NCBI RefSeq assembly: GCF_946479885.1
Contig: NZ_CAMLHM010000006.1
Coordinates: forward strand, 47,064 to 111,063
DNA: 64,000 nt
Origin: an uncultured Devosia sp.
GTDB lineage: Bacteria; Pseudomonadota; Alphaproteobacteria; Rhizobiales; Devosiaceae
Reading direction: 5' to 3'
Shown here in pieces: positions 24,436-33,108 of this stretch. A program made the position numbers and the translations under genes. Every line of letters starts with the position of its first letter. Positions within the stretch are counted from its first letter, which is position 1. The notes beneath the pieces were generated by a model. That model searched no databases. It saw nothing but the letters and a program-made list of their open reading frames with translations, and was not told the DNA's origin.

Positions 24436-26160
24436 CTAAGCCCGCCTTCCGACCGCGCTGATCGGCAGGAACGGCCCCGCACCAGGGGCCTGCCGTCCGG
24501 CCAGTGCCGTTTCGGCGGCGATGATGGTCACCACCAGCCCATCCGCGGCATAGTCGAAATTGACCGTGGCACCCAGATCGGCCGCCAGCGCCCGCTCGAT
24601 CATGCGCGAGCCAAAGCCCTTGCTATCAGGCATTTTCACCGCCGGCCCGCCGCTTTCGCGCCAGGTGATGACCAGCTGCGGCCCCTCGGTCAGCGCCCAG
24701 CCAATGGCCACCCGGCCCGCTTCATTGCGCAGCGCGCCATATTTGGCGGCATTGGTGCACAGCTCATGCAGGGCCATCGCCAGCGACAGCGCCGCCTTGG
24801 CATGCAGGTCCAGCGCCGGCCCGGCCAGGGTGAAGCGCGGCTGTTCCTGGCCGCTGAACGGAACGATGGCAGTGTCGATGACCGCCCTGATATCGGCGCT
24901 TTCGCTGTTCTGGGCGGTCAGCAGCTTGTGCGCATCGGCCATGACGGCCAGGCGGCTGTAAAAGCTCTGCAGCGGTCCATCGGCGACATTGGCTTCCTTG
25001 AAGCTCTGTCGCGCCAGCGCCTGCACCGTCGCCAGCAGGTTCTTGATCCGGTGGTCCAGTTCGCGCGCCAGCAGGTCCCGGTGCTGTTCGGCCTCGGCCT
25101 GCGCCGCCTGGCGCTCGTCCAGTTCGTCGAGCAATTCGTCGATGGCCTGTCCGATCTGGTGAAATTCCGCCTGTCCCCGCAGCATGCCGGTCCGCGCCGC
25201 ATGGTCGCCGCCGCGCCAGGCATGGATGGTCCGGAGCAGCCGCAGCACCGGCCGGCGGATGAACTGCCGCCCGAAGCTGAGCGCCAGCAGCACCGCCACC
25301 AGGCCGCCGACGCTGGCCAGCAGCACGCCACGCAAGGTGGCCTCGTTGACCGGGGCCATGCTGTCGGCCAGCGGCAGCCCGGCGCTGACATAGAGCCCCA
25401 GCTTCTGGCTGGCCGGCTGGTAGCCGACGATGCGCTCGGTACCGTCGCTGCTCATCACCTGCAGCGTGCCCGGTTCGGTTCCCTGCAAACGCGGCAGGAA
25501 GGTCTCGGAAATCCGCGTGCCGACATATTGTTCCGGCAGCGGTTCGCGCGCCAGATACGTGCCGTTGCGATCGGCAATGGTCATCGCGCCGCCGGCCAGG
25601 TTCGGCCGGTCCTTCAGCACCGCGCCCAGATAGTCCAGCCCTACTGCCGCCAGCACGTAGCCCAGCATCGAGCCGTCGGGCGCCGTGCGCCGCGTGCCCA
25701 GCAGCAGGCCCGGCCCGCGCGAGGTCTCGATATATTCGCCCACCCGGAAGAACTCGGTTTCCAGCGCCGTGCGCACGCTGGCGCTCTCAGCCGGCCGCAG
25801 GTCATCCGGGTCTCCGCTGTTCGAACAGAGGCTGTTGCCCTCCATGTCGGTGATGTTGATCACCATCACCTGCGGCAGCAGCGCCCCCAGCCGGTCCATG
25901 TAGGCCTTGCATTCGGCGCCGCCGGCCTGCACCACGGGCGCGTTGGCCGCGGCCACCATCAGGGCTCCCGCGCCAGTCAGGATGCGCTGCATTTCCAGCG
26001 CCGCCAGCTCGCTGATGCGCAGTGCATAGGCATGCACCTCGGCCTCGCGCGTCTTGCGCAGCGTGAATTCGTTGAAGCCCAGGATGGCCAGCGCCGGCAG
26101 CAAGGCTACGGCGGTCAGCAGCAGCAATCTCTGGCTGAGCGTCAGGCTTGGCGCTTTCAT
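24436..26160 (-). CDS. Membrane sensor histidine kinase, HWE family
   Basis: A 574-residue sensor kinase. A first membrane segment (LLLLTAVALLPALAILGF, about 12-29), an extracytoplasmic sensor region (about 40-285), a second membrane segment (GVLLASVGGLVAVLLALSFG, about 290-310) and a HAMP-like linker lead to the kinase core. The H-box is RELDHRIKNLLATVQALARQ, the N-box HELCTNAAKYGALRNEAGRV and a WRESGGP segment follows, all features of HWE kinases. These often act in the general stress response or with unlinked response regulators; no regulator gene is adjacent. ATG start with GGAGGGGGC upstream. Confidence 0.9.
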   Translation of the reverse strand: MKAPSLTLSQRLLLLTAVALLPALAILGFNEFTLRKTREAEVHAYALRISELAALEMQRILTGAGALMVAAANAPVVQAGGAECKAYMDRLGALLPQVMVINITDMEGNSLCSNSGDPDDLRPAESASVRTALETEFFRVGEYIETSRGPGLLLGTRRTAPDGSMLGYVLAAVGLDYLGAVLKDRPNLAGGAMTIADRNGTYLAREPLPEQYVGTRISETFLPRLQGTEPGTLQVMSSDGTERIVGYQPASQKLGLYVSAGLPLADSMAPVNEATLRGVLLASVGGLVAVLLALSFGRQFIRRPVLRLLRTIHAWRGGDHAARTGMLRGQAEFHQIGQAIDELLDELDERQAAQAEAEQHRDLLARELDHRIKNLLATVQALARQSFKEANVADGPLQSFYSRLAVMADAHKLLTAQNSESADIRAVIDTAIVPFSGQEQPRFTLAGPALDLHAKAALSLAMALHELCTNAAKYGALRNEAGRVAIGWALTEGPQLVITWRESGGPAVKMPDSKGFGSRMIERALAADLGATVNFDYAADGLVVTIIAAETALAGRQAPGAGPFLPISAVGRRA

Positions 26161-26367
26161 GCCCCCTCCGACATGGGGCGTACCGGCCGCTCGCCCCGCG
26201 CCCGACGTTATCCGGATTGTTCCGGCCGGCGCCAGTGCAAATTTGCATCGGACCCCACCATCCCGGAACGCCCTAACCGGTTGCAAACGCACAAAATTGC
26301 GTCGCTGCCATTAACCGCTCATGCGCCGGCGCTTCCCATTATCACCTGGGGAGGGTTGTGGATCACC

Positions 26368-26565
26368 ATGACCTCATTGCCTGACCATCGCTACGAAGCC
26401 GCCCGCGATCATCTGCTGCAAGCTCTGGCCATCATCCCGCCCGAGGGCGGTGACGTCATCCGCCTGCTGGTCGAGGAGGCTGCCCGCCGCTGCGAGGCCA
26501 AGGCCTACGAGCATGTGCACAATCTGCTGCCGCTGACCCCTAACCCGCCGCTTGGCCAGCACTAG
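26368..26565 (+). CDS. Small hypothetical protein (65 aa)
   Basis: A 65-residue protein, mostly amphipathic helix (YEAARDHLLQALAIIPPEGG, DVIRLLVEEAARRCEAKAYE). The ATG is preceded at about 12-16 bases by GGGGAGGG. No domain recognised; similar short helical proteins are common in Hyphomicrobiales. It is divergent from the sensor kinase and convergent with murB (stop codons one base apart). Confidence 0.6.
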   Translation: MTSLPDHRYEAARDHLLQALAIIPPEGGDVIRLLVEEAARRCEAKAYEHVHNLLPLTPNPPLGQH

Positions 26566-26566
26566 G

Positions 26567-27571
26567 CTAGAGCAGCTCGGGCTCGCGCTTGAGGGTGATG
26601 GCAAAACGCTGCTGCACCGTCGCCACCACATGGTCGGCCAGTGCCATCAGGTCGCTGCGCGTGGCCCCACCGTAATTGACCAGCACCAGCGCATGCCGCT
26701 CCGATACCCCCACCGGCCCGCTGCGATGGCCCTTGAGTCCGGCCTGTTCGATCAACCAGCCGGCCGAGAGCTTGATCGTGCCGTCCGCCTGCGCAAAGGC
26801 TGGCGCCGTCGGGTTGGCGATGGTGAAGGCATGGCCCACCGCCGCCGAGACGACGGGGTTGTGAAAAAACGAGCCGGCATTGCCCAGCACGCGCCAGTCC
26901 GGCAGCTTGGCGGTCCGCAGCGCGATCACCGCATCCATCACCACAGCGGGGTGATCGACGGGCGCCAGTCCGGACAGTTCGCGATAGCCCAGTTCCGGCT
27001 TGCCGTTGCGCAGCAGGTTCAGCCGCACCCTGGTCACCACATAGCGGCCTGGTTGTTCCTTGAACACGCTGTGCCGATAGGCGAAGCGGCATGCCGCCCG
27101 TTCGAGCGTCACGGTGCTGCCGGTGCTCCGGTCATAGGCGTCGAGCGAATGGAAACGGTCGCACAGCTCGACCCCATAGGCGCCGATATTCTGGATCGGC
27201 GCTGCCCCCACCGTGCCGGGGATGAGGGCCAGGTTCTCCAGCCCCCACAGGCCCTGCGCCACCGTCCAGGTCACGAGGTCATGCCAGGCTTCGCCCGCCT
27301 GTGCCTCCACCAGCACGGCGCCGTCCGCGCCTTCGCTCAGCGTCCGGCCCCGCGTCGCCATCAGGGCGGTGATGCCCGCATACGCCTCGCCCAGAATGAC
27401 ATTGCTGCCGCCACCCAACAGGCGCACCGGCAGGCCATCCCGCTCGGCACCTGCGAACAGCTCCGCCAGCTCCGCCTCGTCCTCGATGCGGCGTGCATAA
27501 TGCGTGCTCGCCCTCAGCCCCAGCGTATTGTGGCCGGTCAGGTCATAGTTCAGCGACATGGGAGAGGTCAT
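26567..27571 (-). CDS. murB: UDP-N-acetylenolpyruvoylglucosamine reductase, MurB type I
   Basis: A 334-residue MurB, the FAD enzyme that makes UDP-MurNAc for peptidoglycan. FAD-binding motifs RLLGGGSNVIL and IPGTVGAAPIQNIGAYGVEL, the catalytic GNAGSFFHNPVV and the C-terminal SAGWLIEQAG are visible. The long C-terminal insertions and AAPIQNIGAYG are of the E. coli-like type I, whereas the alphaproteobacterial division-cluster enzyme is usually a different type, so this may be a second or an acquired murB. It stands alone. Two in-frame ATG codons 12 bp apart are possible starts. Confidence 0.92.
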   Translation of the reverse strand: MTSPMSLNYDLTGHNTLGLRASTHYARRIEDEAELAELFAGAERDGLPVRLLGGGSNVILGEAYAGITALMATRGRTLSEGADGAVLVEAQAGEAWHDLVTWTVAQGLWGLENLALIPGTVGAAPIQNIGAYGVELCDRFHSLDAYDRSTGSTVTLERAACRFAYRHSVFKEQPGRYVVTRVRLNLLRNGKPELGYRELSGLAPVDHPAVVMDAVIALRTAKLPDWRVLGNAGSFFHNPVVSAAVGHAFTIANPTAPAFAQADGTIKLSAGWLIEQAGLKGHRSGPVGVSERHALVLVNYGGATRSDLMALADHVVATVQQRFAITLKREPELL

Positions 27572-27753
27572 GGGCGCTCAGCGGGCAGGAAACTGTGCAG
27601 CACATAGCGCTGTTGCGCCCACCGCCGCAAGTCGGCGGGCGCAAGACGGTCCACAGGATGACCGTGACGTCAAAAAAAGACCAGTGAAAACAAAGAATTA
27701 ATGGATCGCTTTGCCCCGGCAGCTCCCACCCCAACTGGCGCGCCTATGGGGCG

Positions 27754-29406
27754 CTAGGGCGCCCGAACCAGGAGCTCCTGTGCCAGGCGCCGACAGGCGC
27801 GGATGGTGAGGGCCATGATGGTGAGCGTGGTGCCGGCGACGCCGCTGGTGGGGAAGGCGCTGGCGTCCGTGACCAGCAGGTTGGGCACGTCCCAGCTCTG
27901 GTTCCAGCCATTGAGCACCGAGTGCTCAGGCGTCTCGCCCAGGCGGGCACCGCCCGCTTCGTGGATCGCGGCGCCCATGACCATGGTCTTGCTGAACATG
28001 CGGCGGAACAGGAAGCGGCTGACCGGGTCGGCGTCGGGATAGGCGCCGCCGCCCTTTTCCACGAGCCCCAGCGGGGAGCCGACAAATTCCAGTTCGCCGC
28101 CCGTGCTCTCGATGATCTCGGTGAGCGTATCGAGCTGCTGGTTCAGCGTCGTCCTGTCGGCCTCTCCCATCTTGCAGCGGATATGCGGGACCGGGATGCC
28201 CCAGGCGTCCTTGGTCCTGGGGTCGATGGTGACCCGATTGTCGGCATCGGGCTGCATCACGCCGAAGCCGAAGAAGGAGAGCCGTGCATCGCCCGACCGT
28301 CCGGTGGGGTAGCGGCCAATGCTGCCCTGGAAATTGAAATCGCTCGCCGCGTTGCCACCCGCGCCCACAAAGCGCGGCACGAAAATGCCGCCAGACGGTC
28401 CATAGAACGGATCGGGCGGGGCGGTATCGGCGGGAGCGGCGCCCTTGGCCTTGGGATAGGTGCCTGTGGCGATGCAGGGCAATTGATCCATGAAATAGCG
28501 GCCCAGCAGGCCCGAGCTGTTGCCCAGCCCATTTGGGTGCCGGTCCGAGGCGGAATTGAGCATCAGGCGGATGCTTTCGACCGGCGAGGCGCAGAGCACG
28601 ACCGCCGCGGCGGTGATGGTGCTGCGCGCTCCGGTCACCCGATCCAGCACTTCGGCGCCGGTGGCCCGGCCGGTCGCCGCGTCGGTGAGGACGCGGTGGG
28701 CGATGGTGTTGTAGCGGATCGTGAGATTGCCGCTGGCGATGGCCTCGCGCAGGGGACGCAATACGCGGGTCGGCTCCGGCCCGATATAGCGCCAGGTGAT
28801 CACCCGGCGCTCCGGCCACCTGCCTTCGAGGTCGGCCTTGAACTGCTCTTCGGCTGGGGTGAGCCGGGCCTCGTGGCTATAGACGCTGTCGGGCTGGGTC
28901 GGCACATCGTCGATGCGGCCATAGATGCCCAGGCACCGCTCGACCTCTTCGTAATAGGGGACGATCTCGTCATAGGCGAAGGGCCAGTCTTCACCCTTGC
29001 CGGTGCGGCTCTTCATTCTGAAATCGTCGTCGGTCCAGCGCAGCAGCGCCCGCCCGAAAGTATGAGTGCGTCCGCCGGCCTGGCGGCCCCGGATCCACAC
29101 AAAGGGTGCGTCGGCGGGGGTGGTATAGGGATGCTCGCGGTCATTGACGAACAGATGCCGCATGCGCATGTCGAAATAGGCGGCCCTGGCCTGCACGCCC
29201 TGACCCGCCAGGGTCGCCTTGGCGCGTTGCCACAGATTGATGTCCGACTGCCGGATCTTGCGCTGCGCATCGAAATCCCCCGGGCCGATTTCAGGCCCAG
29301 CCTCGAGCAGCACCACCTTGAGCCCCTGCGCCGTCAATTCCCGCACCGCGAAGGACCCCGAGGCTCCTGAACCGATGACCATGGCGTCGAACTGGGCAGT
29401 AGACAT
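27754..29406 (-). CDS. GMC family FAD-dependent oxidoreductase (sugar/polyol dehydrogenase-like)
   Basis: A 550-residue flavoprotein. The FAD-binding VIGSGASGSFAVRELTAQGL lies at the N-terminus, and the C-terminal GMC domain has AIHEAGGARLGETPEHSVLN, with the active-site His, then NLLVTDASAFPTSG. It resembles the catalytic subunits of membrane-linked sugar and gluconate dehydrogenases, but no cytochrome or gamma subunit is adjacent and no signal peptide is visible. It starts 28 bp after the guanine deaminase gene and so belongs to the LacI-led operon. Substrate unknown. Confidence 0.87.
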   Translation of the reverse strand: MSTAQFDAMVIGSGASGSFAVRELTAQGLKVVLLEAGPEIGPGDFDAQRKIRQSDINLWQRAKATLAGQGVQARAAYFDMRMRHLFVNDREHPYTTPADAPFVWIRGRQAGGRTHTFGRALLRWTDDDFRMKSRTGKGEDWPFAYDEIVPYYEEVERCLGIYGRIDDVPTQPDSVYSHEARLTPAEEQFKADLEGRWPERRVITWRYIGPEPTRVLRPLREAIASGNLTIRYNTIAHRVLTDAATGRATGAEVLDRVTGARSTITAAAVVLCASPVESIRLMLNSASDRHPNGLGNSSGLLGRYFMDQLPCIATGTYPKAKGAAPADTAPPDPFYGPSGGIFVPRFVGAGGNAASDFNFQGSIGRYPTGRSGDARLSFFGFGVMQPDADNRVTIDPRTKDAWGIPVPHIRCKMGEADRTTLNQQLDTLTEIIESTGGELEFVGSPLGLVEKGGGAYPDADPVSRFLFRRMFSKTMVMGAAIHEAGGARLGETPEHSVLNGWNQSWDVPNLLVTDASAFPTSGVAGTTLTIMALTIRACRRLAQELLVRAP

Positions 29407-29434
29407 GTGCGATGAGCTCTTTTGGTGAGGGCAT

Positions 29435-30823
29435 TCAGGCGGTTTGGCTGCCGGCAACGCGCCGGCCATCGACCCAGACGGCCGCGAGATTGGCGCGCGT
29501 GGCGCCATAAAGGATCTTCTCGAAGATGGCCGTGGGATCGGTGCGGTCGAAGAGGCGGATGCCGCCCTGGCGGTGGGTTGTGTCAACGGCGATGGCGTCA
29601 AAGCGGTAGCCGGGCGCAAACCTGCCGATCGGCAGGTCCAGCGCCTCGCCGCCGCCGGCGGTGGCCAGGTGGAACGCGGTGACCAGGCTCACCGCCGACC
29701 CGGGGCGGCCGCGTTCTGCAGCAGGCCGGGCAGGATCGACGCCTTCCTCCAGCATGCGCGAGGACTGCACCGTGGTAAGGCAGGCGTTGAACATCGAGGC
29801 GGAGGGGCCGCCCGAAATATCGGTTCCGAGGCCCACCCGCACGCCGCGCTCCATGGCCGCGCGCAGGGGAAAGACGCTGTTGGCGAAGTAGATGTTGGAG
29901 AGCGCACAATGGGCGACTGCGCTGCCGCGCGTGGCCAGGCGATCCATGTCATCAGGCGTGAGGAAATTGCTGTGCGCCAGCACGGTCCGGCGCGTGAGCA
30001 GGCCGAAACCATCCAGCGCCGCCGCGTCGGTAATGCCATAGCGGTCGAGCGCATGGCCATGCGCCCAGTCGCTTTCCGAGCAATGGGTCTGCACATGGCA
30101 GCCGCATTCGGCGGCCAGCGCGCCGAGGCCCTTCAGGGTCTCGTCGGTGCAGGAGGGAATGAAGCGCGGGGTGATGACGGGGAGGACCCGGCCCTCGCCA
30201 TTGTCCTTGTGGCTGCGGATATGCGCGATCACCGCCCGCGTATCGGCGATGGCAGCTTCGGGACTGGCGTCGCGATAGTCCTCGGGGCAGGCGGCCGGAT
30301 CGTCCATCGCCACCTTGCCGACCAGGGCGCGCTGGCCCTTTTCGATGCAGATATCGGCCAGCAGCGTGCTGGCATCGCGATGCTGGGTGGCGAAATAGAG
30401 CGCGGTCGTGGTGCCATTGGCCAACAGGTCATCCACCAGCATGCCGTAGTTTTCGGCCGCGAAATCGAGGTCGGCATAGCGGGCTTCCAGCAGGAACGTG
30501 TATTTCGTCAGCCAGACTTCCAGGGGCTCGTCCAGCGCCAGCCCAAGCTGCGGATATTGCGGTGCATGCACATGCAGATCCACCATGCCAGGCAGGACAT
30601 AGCTCCCCGCCGGGAGGCGCAGCAGCGTTTCGGCATGCTGCGCTTCGATCGCGCCCCGCTGCGGATCGTCTGGCGGTACGATTGCGGCGATGACGCCCTT
30701 GGCGTCGATGGTCACCAGCGTGTCGGCAAGCACCTCGAGCCGGTCTGGCGTCGGGGCGTGGAGGAAGGTGCCGATCACTGCCCTGCCGCGCAGGTGGAGG
30801 CCATCGGAAGCGCGTTGCGTCAC
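29435..30823 (-). CDS. guaD: Guanine deaminase-like amidohydrolase
   Basis: A 462-residue metal-dependent amidohydrolase. YVLPGMVDLHVHAPQYPQLG gives the two zinc His of strand 1 and the HAPQYPQLG segment typical of guanine deaminases; further ligands are in QTHCSE, AHSNFL and GLGTDISGG. The family converts guanine to xanthine and ammonia. It overlaps the LacI gene by four bases and precedes a GMC oxidoreductase, which is unusual company: no xanthine dehydrogenase genes are nearby. The substrate could therefore be another aminopurine or pterin-like compound; the family assignment is firm. Confidence 0.88.
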   Translation of the reverse strand: MTQRASDGLHLRGRAVIGTFLHAPTPDRLEVLADTLVTIDAKGVIAAIVPPDDPQRGAIEAQHAETLLRLPAGSYVLPGMVDLHVHAPQYPQLGLALDEPLEVWLTKYTFLLEARYADLDFAAENYGMLVDDLLANGTTTALYFATQHRDASTLLADICIEKGQRALVGKVAMDDPAACPEDYRDASPEAAIADTRAVIAHIRSHKDNGEGRVLPVITPRFIPSCTDETLKGLGALAAECGCHVQTHCSESDWAHGHALDRYGITDAAALDGFGLLTRRTVLAHSNFLTPDDMDRLATRGSAVAHCALSNIYFANSVFPLRAAMERGVRVGLGTDISGGPSASMFNACLTTVQSSRMLEEGVDPARPAAERGRPGSAVSLVTAFHLATAGGGEALDLPIGRFAPGYRFDAIAVDTTHRQGGIRLFDRTDPTAIFEKILYGATRANLAAVWVDGRRVAGSQTA

Positions 30824-31899
30824 GACATCGGGCTCCGGCGTTCGGGGTCGAGCGCACGCACGCTCTGGCGCAGCACCAATTGGCAGGGGACTTCGATGCG
30901 ATCGGGCGGGGTCGACAACTCGCCCGTGGCCATGCCGACCACCAGGTCCACGGCGTGCCGGCCCATCGCGGCTGTCGCTTGCTGCACGGTGGAGAGGCTG
31001 GGCGTCATGAAGGCACCGACCGACGCGCCGTCGAAGCCGACGACCGAAACATCGCCCGGCACATCCAGGCCGCCATCGATCACCGTCTTGATGAAGCCGA
31101 TGGCCGTATCGTCATTGGCGCAGACCACCGCGCTGGGGCGCTCCTCGGCCGCAAGGCCCAGATATAGCTGCCCGGCAGCAATGCCGCCGGAAAAGCTGAA
31201 ATCTCCCAGCATGGTCTGCAAAGCCTCAGGCGCGATGCCGCTGCGGGCCAGAGCTTCGCGCACGCCCCGCAGACGCTCGATGTCGTGGTAATTGTCGGTT
31301 CGCCCGCGAATATAGAGAAAGCGCGTGTGTCCCAGCCCGGCCAGGGCCTCCACCGCCTCGCCAATGGCCTGGCTGTCATTGCTGATGACGCTGGGAATGT
31401 TCTGCCCGCTCATGTCGAAATGCAGGGAGACGACCGGAAGTCCCGCCTGCATGAGATTGCGATCGGCGGTGCTGGGGACCGGCGTGGCCATGAGCAGGAC
31501 GCCCGATACCGTGCCGCCAAAGGCCAGCGACAGGATGTGCTCGTCGGTCTGGGCTTCACGCGACACATTGGCGATGACCAGCGAATAGCCGCGCGCCGTC
31601 ATCGCCTCGGCCGCCGAGCGCAGCACTTCGAGAACAGTCTGGGATGCGCCGATATAGAGCTCGTCCGGCAGCACGACCATGATCGTGCGTGTCTGCCCGA
31701 TGCGCAGGTTCCGCGCGGCCTGATTGACCATGTAGCCCAGCTTGCGCGCTGCGGCCTCCACCTTGAGGCGCGTCGGTTCGGCGATGCGGCCGGGCTTGGT
31801 GAGGGCGCGGCTGACGGTGGAGGGGGCGACCCCGGCCTCGCGCGCCACATCGGCCACGGATGGGGCGGATGCGCGGTCGGGCGCCGATTTTTTGCTCAT
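30820..31899 (-). CDS. LacI family transcriptional regulator
   Basis: A 359-residue LacI/GalR repressor. The N-terminal helix-turn-helix (SVADVAREAGVAPSTVSRAL, about 15-34) with the hinge helix region is followed by a periplasmic-binding-protein-like effector domain (about 60-345). The ATG has an excellent GGAGGAGGTGAA upstream, which decides against the longer frame. It heads an operon with guaD and the GMC gene and is divergent from the TIM-barrel and ABC transporter genes. A perfect palindrome with a central CG at 32023-32040 is its likely operator. Confidence 0.92.
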   Translation of the reverse strand: MSKKSAPDRASAPSVADVAREAGVAPSTVSRALTKPGRIAEPTRLKVEAAARKLGYMVNQAARNLRIGQTRTIMVVLPDELYIGASQTVLEVLRSAAEAMTARGYSLVIANVSREAQTDEHILSLAFGGTVSGVLLMATPVPSTADRNLMQAGLPVVSLHFDMSGQNIPSVISNDSQAIGEAVEALAGLGHTRFLYIRGRTDNYHDIERLRGVREALARSGIAPEALQTMLGDFSFSGGIAAGQLYLGLAAEERPSAVVCANDDTAIGFIKTVIDGGLDVPGDVSVVGFDGASVGAFMTPSLSTVQQATAAMGRHAVDLVVGMATGELSTPPDRIEVPCQLVLRQSVRALDPERRSPMS

Positions 31900-32005
31900 T
31901 GCTTCACCTCCTCCATCCTTCATGCCGGGAAATTCCGTGTGCCGTCAAACACCTAGGACCGCCTAATTCAGAGGCATTTTTTGTGCTTGCGCACGAAAAA
32001 GCCAT

Positions 32006-32040
32006 ATGCAATCAATATTGCATTGGCAATCGATTGCCAA
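32006..32040. promoter_or_regulatory. LacI-type operator and overlapping inverted repeat
   Basis: TTGGCAATCGATTGCCAA (32023-32040) is a perfect 18 bp palindrome with the central CG typical of LacI family operators. Directly before it ATGCAAT-CAAT-ATTGCAT (32006-32023) is a second inverted repeat sharing one base. Both lie in the AT-rich divergent intergenic region between the LacI gene and the catabolic/transport operon. Confidence 0.75.
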
Positions 32041-32110
32041 CCTCAATTTGATCGATGGATCGAAATATCGCCATAGCCAATCCGCCATATTCGGCGGAGG
32101 GAGATGCTTA

Positions 32111-33064
32111 TTGTCTGCTGTATCGAAGATGAAGCTGGCCGTTGATCTTGTGACGTTCTTCCATCCACAGTTCTGGGGGGTGGATGGCGGTGATAAGATC
32201 ATCGAAATAGCACATAGCGCCCCGGATATCTTCTGGAGCAAGATGCTCGACACCGTGGCGGCTGCGGGCCTTGTTGGGATTGAACCGACCTTTTCGCCAT
32301 TCAACTGGCAGCATGCCCTCAAGACTTTCGGCTCCGTCGAGCGCTTCTCCGACGCCCTGACGCGGCGTGGCCTGACCCTCGCCAGCGGCTTCTTTGCCGA
32401 TCTCGAGCACGGCAGCGACATTGCCGATCCGGCAGTTCGCTCGCGGGTGCTTGATCTGGTCAAACGCTATGCCGAGGTGATCGCCGCCTGCGGTGGCGAC
32501 GCCATGGTGGTCGGGCTGCCGATGCGCCGCACCCGGGATGCCAACCCGCCGCTTTTCGTCGATCTGCCCTATGCGCAGCGTCTTGCCGAGGTGCTGAACG
32601 AGCTTGGCGCAATAACCCTGCGCCAGGGCGTCCGGCTCGCGCTCCATACCGAGGCGCACTCGGTCTTCTGTACCAGCCGCGACGTCGATCTGTTCATGCT
32701 GCTGACCGACCCGCTCTATGTCGGCTTCTGCCCCGACGCGGCTCATCTGCTGGGTTCGGGCGCCGATCCGGTGACCGTCACCACGCGCCATATCGACCGG
32801 CTGGTCGTGGCGCACTGGAAGGACGCCACCGGCGTCATGCCCTTCGACATTCCGATCGATGCCGGCATCCATGACAGCCACCAGCAGTATTTCTGCCGGC
32901 TCGGCGCCGGTCGCGTGGATTGGCCCGCCTGGGCGCGCATGTATCGCGACCACAACATTTCCGGCTGGGCGGTGCTCGAACTCGATGCCGCCGCCGATCC
33001 CCTGTCCGAAATGATCGCCTCGCGGCAGTTCGTCGAGACCGCTCTGCTCCCCATTATCGACTGA
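32111..33064 (+). CDS. Sugar phosphate isomerase/epimerase-like TIM-barrel protein
   Basis: A 317-residue xylose isomerase-like (AP endonuclease family 2 fold) protein. Metal-site candidates are the acidic and His residues in VGIEPTFSP, ALHTEAHS, FCPDAAHLLG and VLELDAA at strand ends. Relatives isomerise or epimerise sugars and inosose. The start is uncertain: a TTG at 32111 has a good GGAGGGAG seven bases upstream, while the first ATG (MKLAVDLVTFF) at 32129 is too far from it. It leads the rightward operon with a sugar ABC transporter, so its substrate is probably derived from the imported compound. Confidence 0.82.
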   Translation: MSAVSKMKLAVDLVTFFHPQFWGVDGGDKIIEIAHSAPDIFWSKMLDTVAAAGLVGIEPTFSPFNWQHALKTFGSVERFSDALTRRGLTLASGFFADLEHGSDIADPAVRSRVLDLVKRYAEVIAACGGDAMVVGLPMRRTRDANPPLFVDLPYAQRLAEVLNELGAITLRQGVRLALHTEAHSVFCTSRDVDLFMLLTDPLYVGFCPDAAHLLGSGADPVTVTTRHIDRLVVAHWKDATGVMPFDIPIDAGIHDSHQQYFCRLGAGRVDWPAWARMYRDHNISGWAVLELDAAADPLSEMIASRQFVETALLPIID

Positions 33065-33108
33065 AGAACGGCCGCCCCGTCCGGTCTTCGCAATCCAGGA
33101 AGGACTTA

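Noticed and set aside
24766..26565. 599-residue forward open frame over the sensor kinase
   Set aside because: Shadow of the HWE kinase; only its last 65 codons (from 26368) look like a real gene with its own ribosome binding site.
27922..29370. 482-residue frame opposite the GMC oxidoreductase
   Set aside because: Antisense shadow without family motifs; the opposite strand has clear FAD-binding and catalytic motifs.
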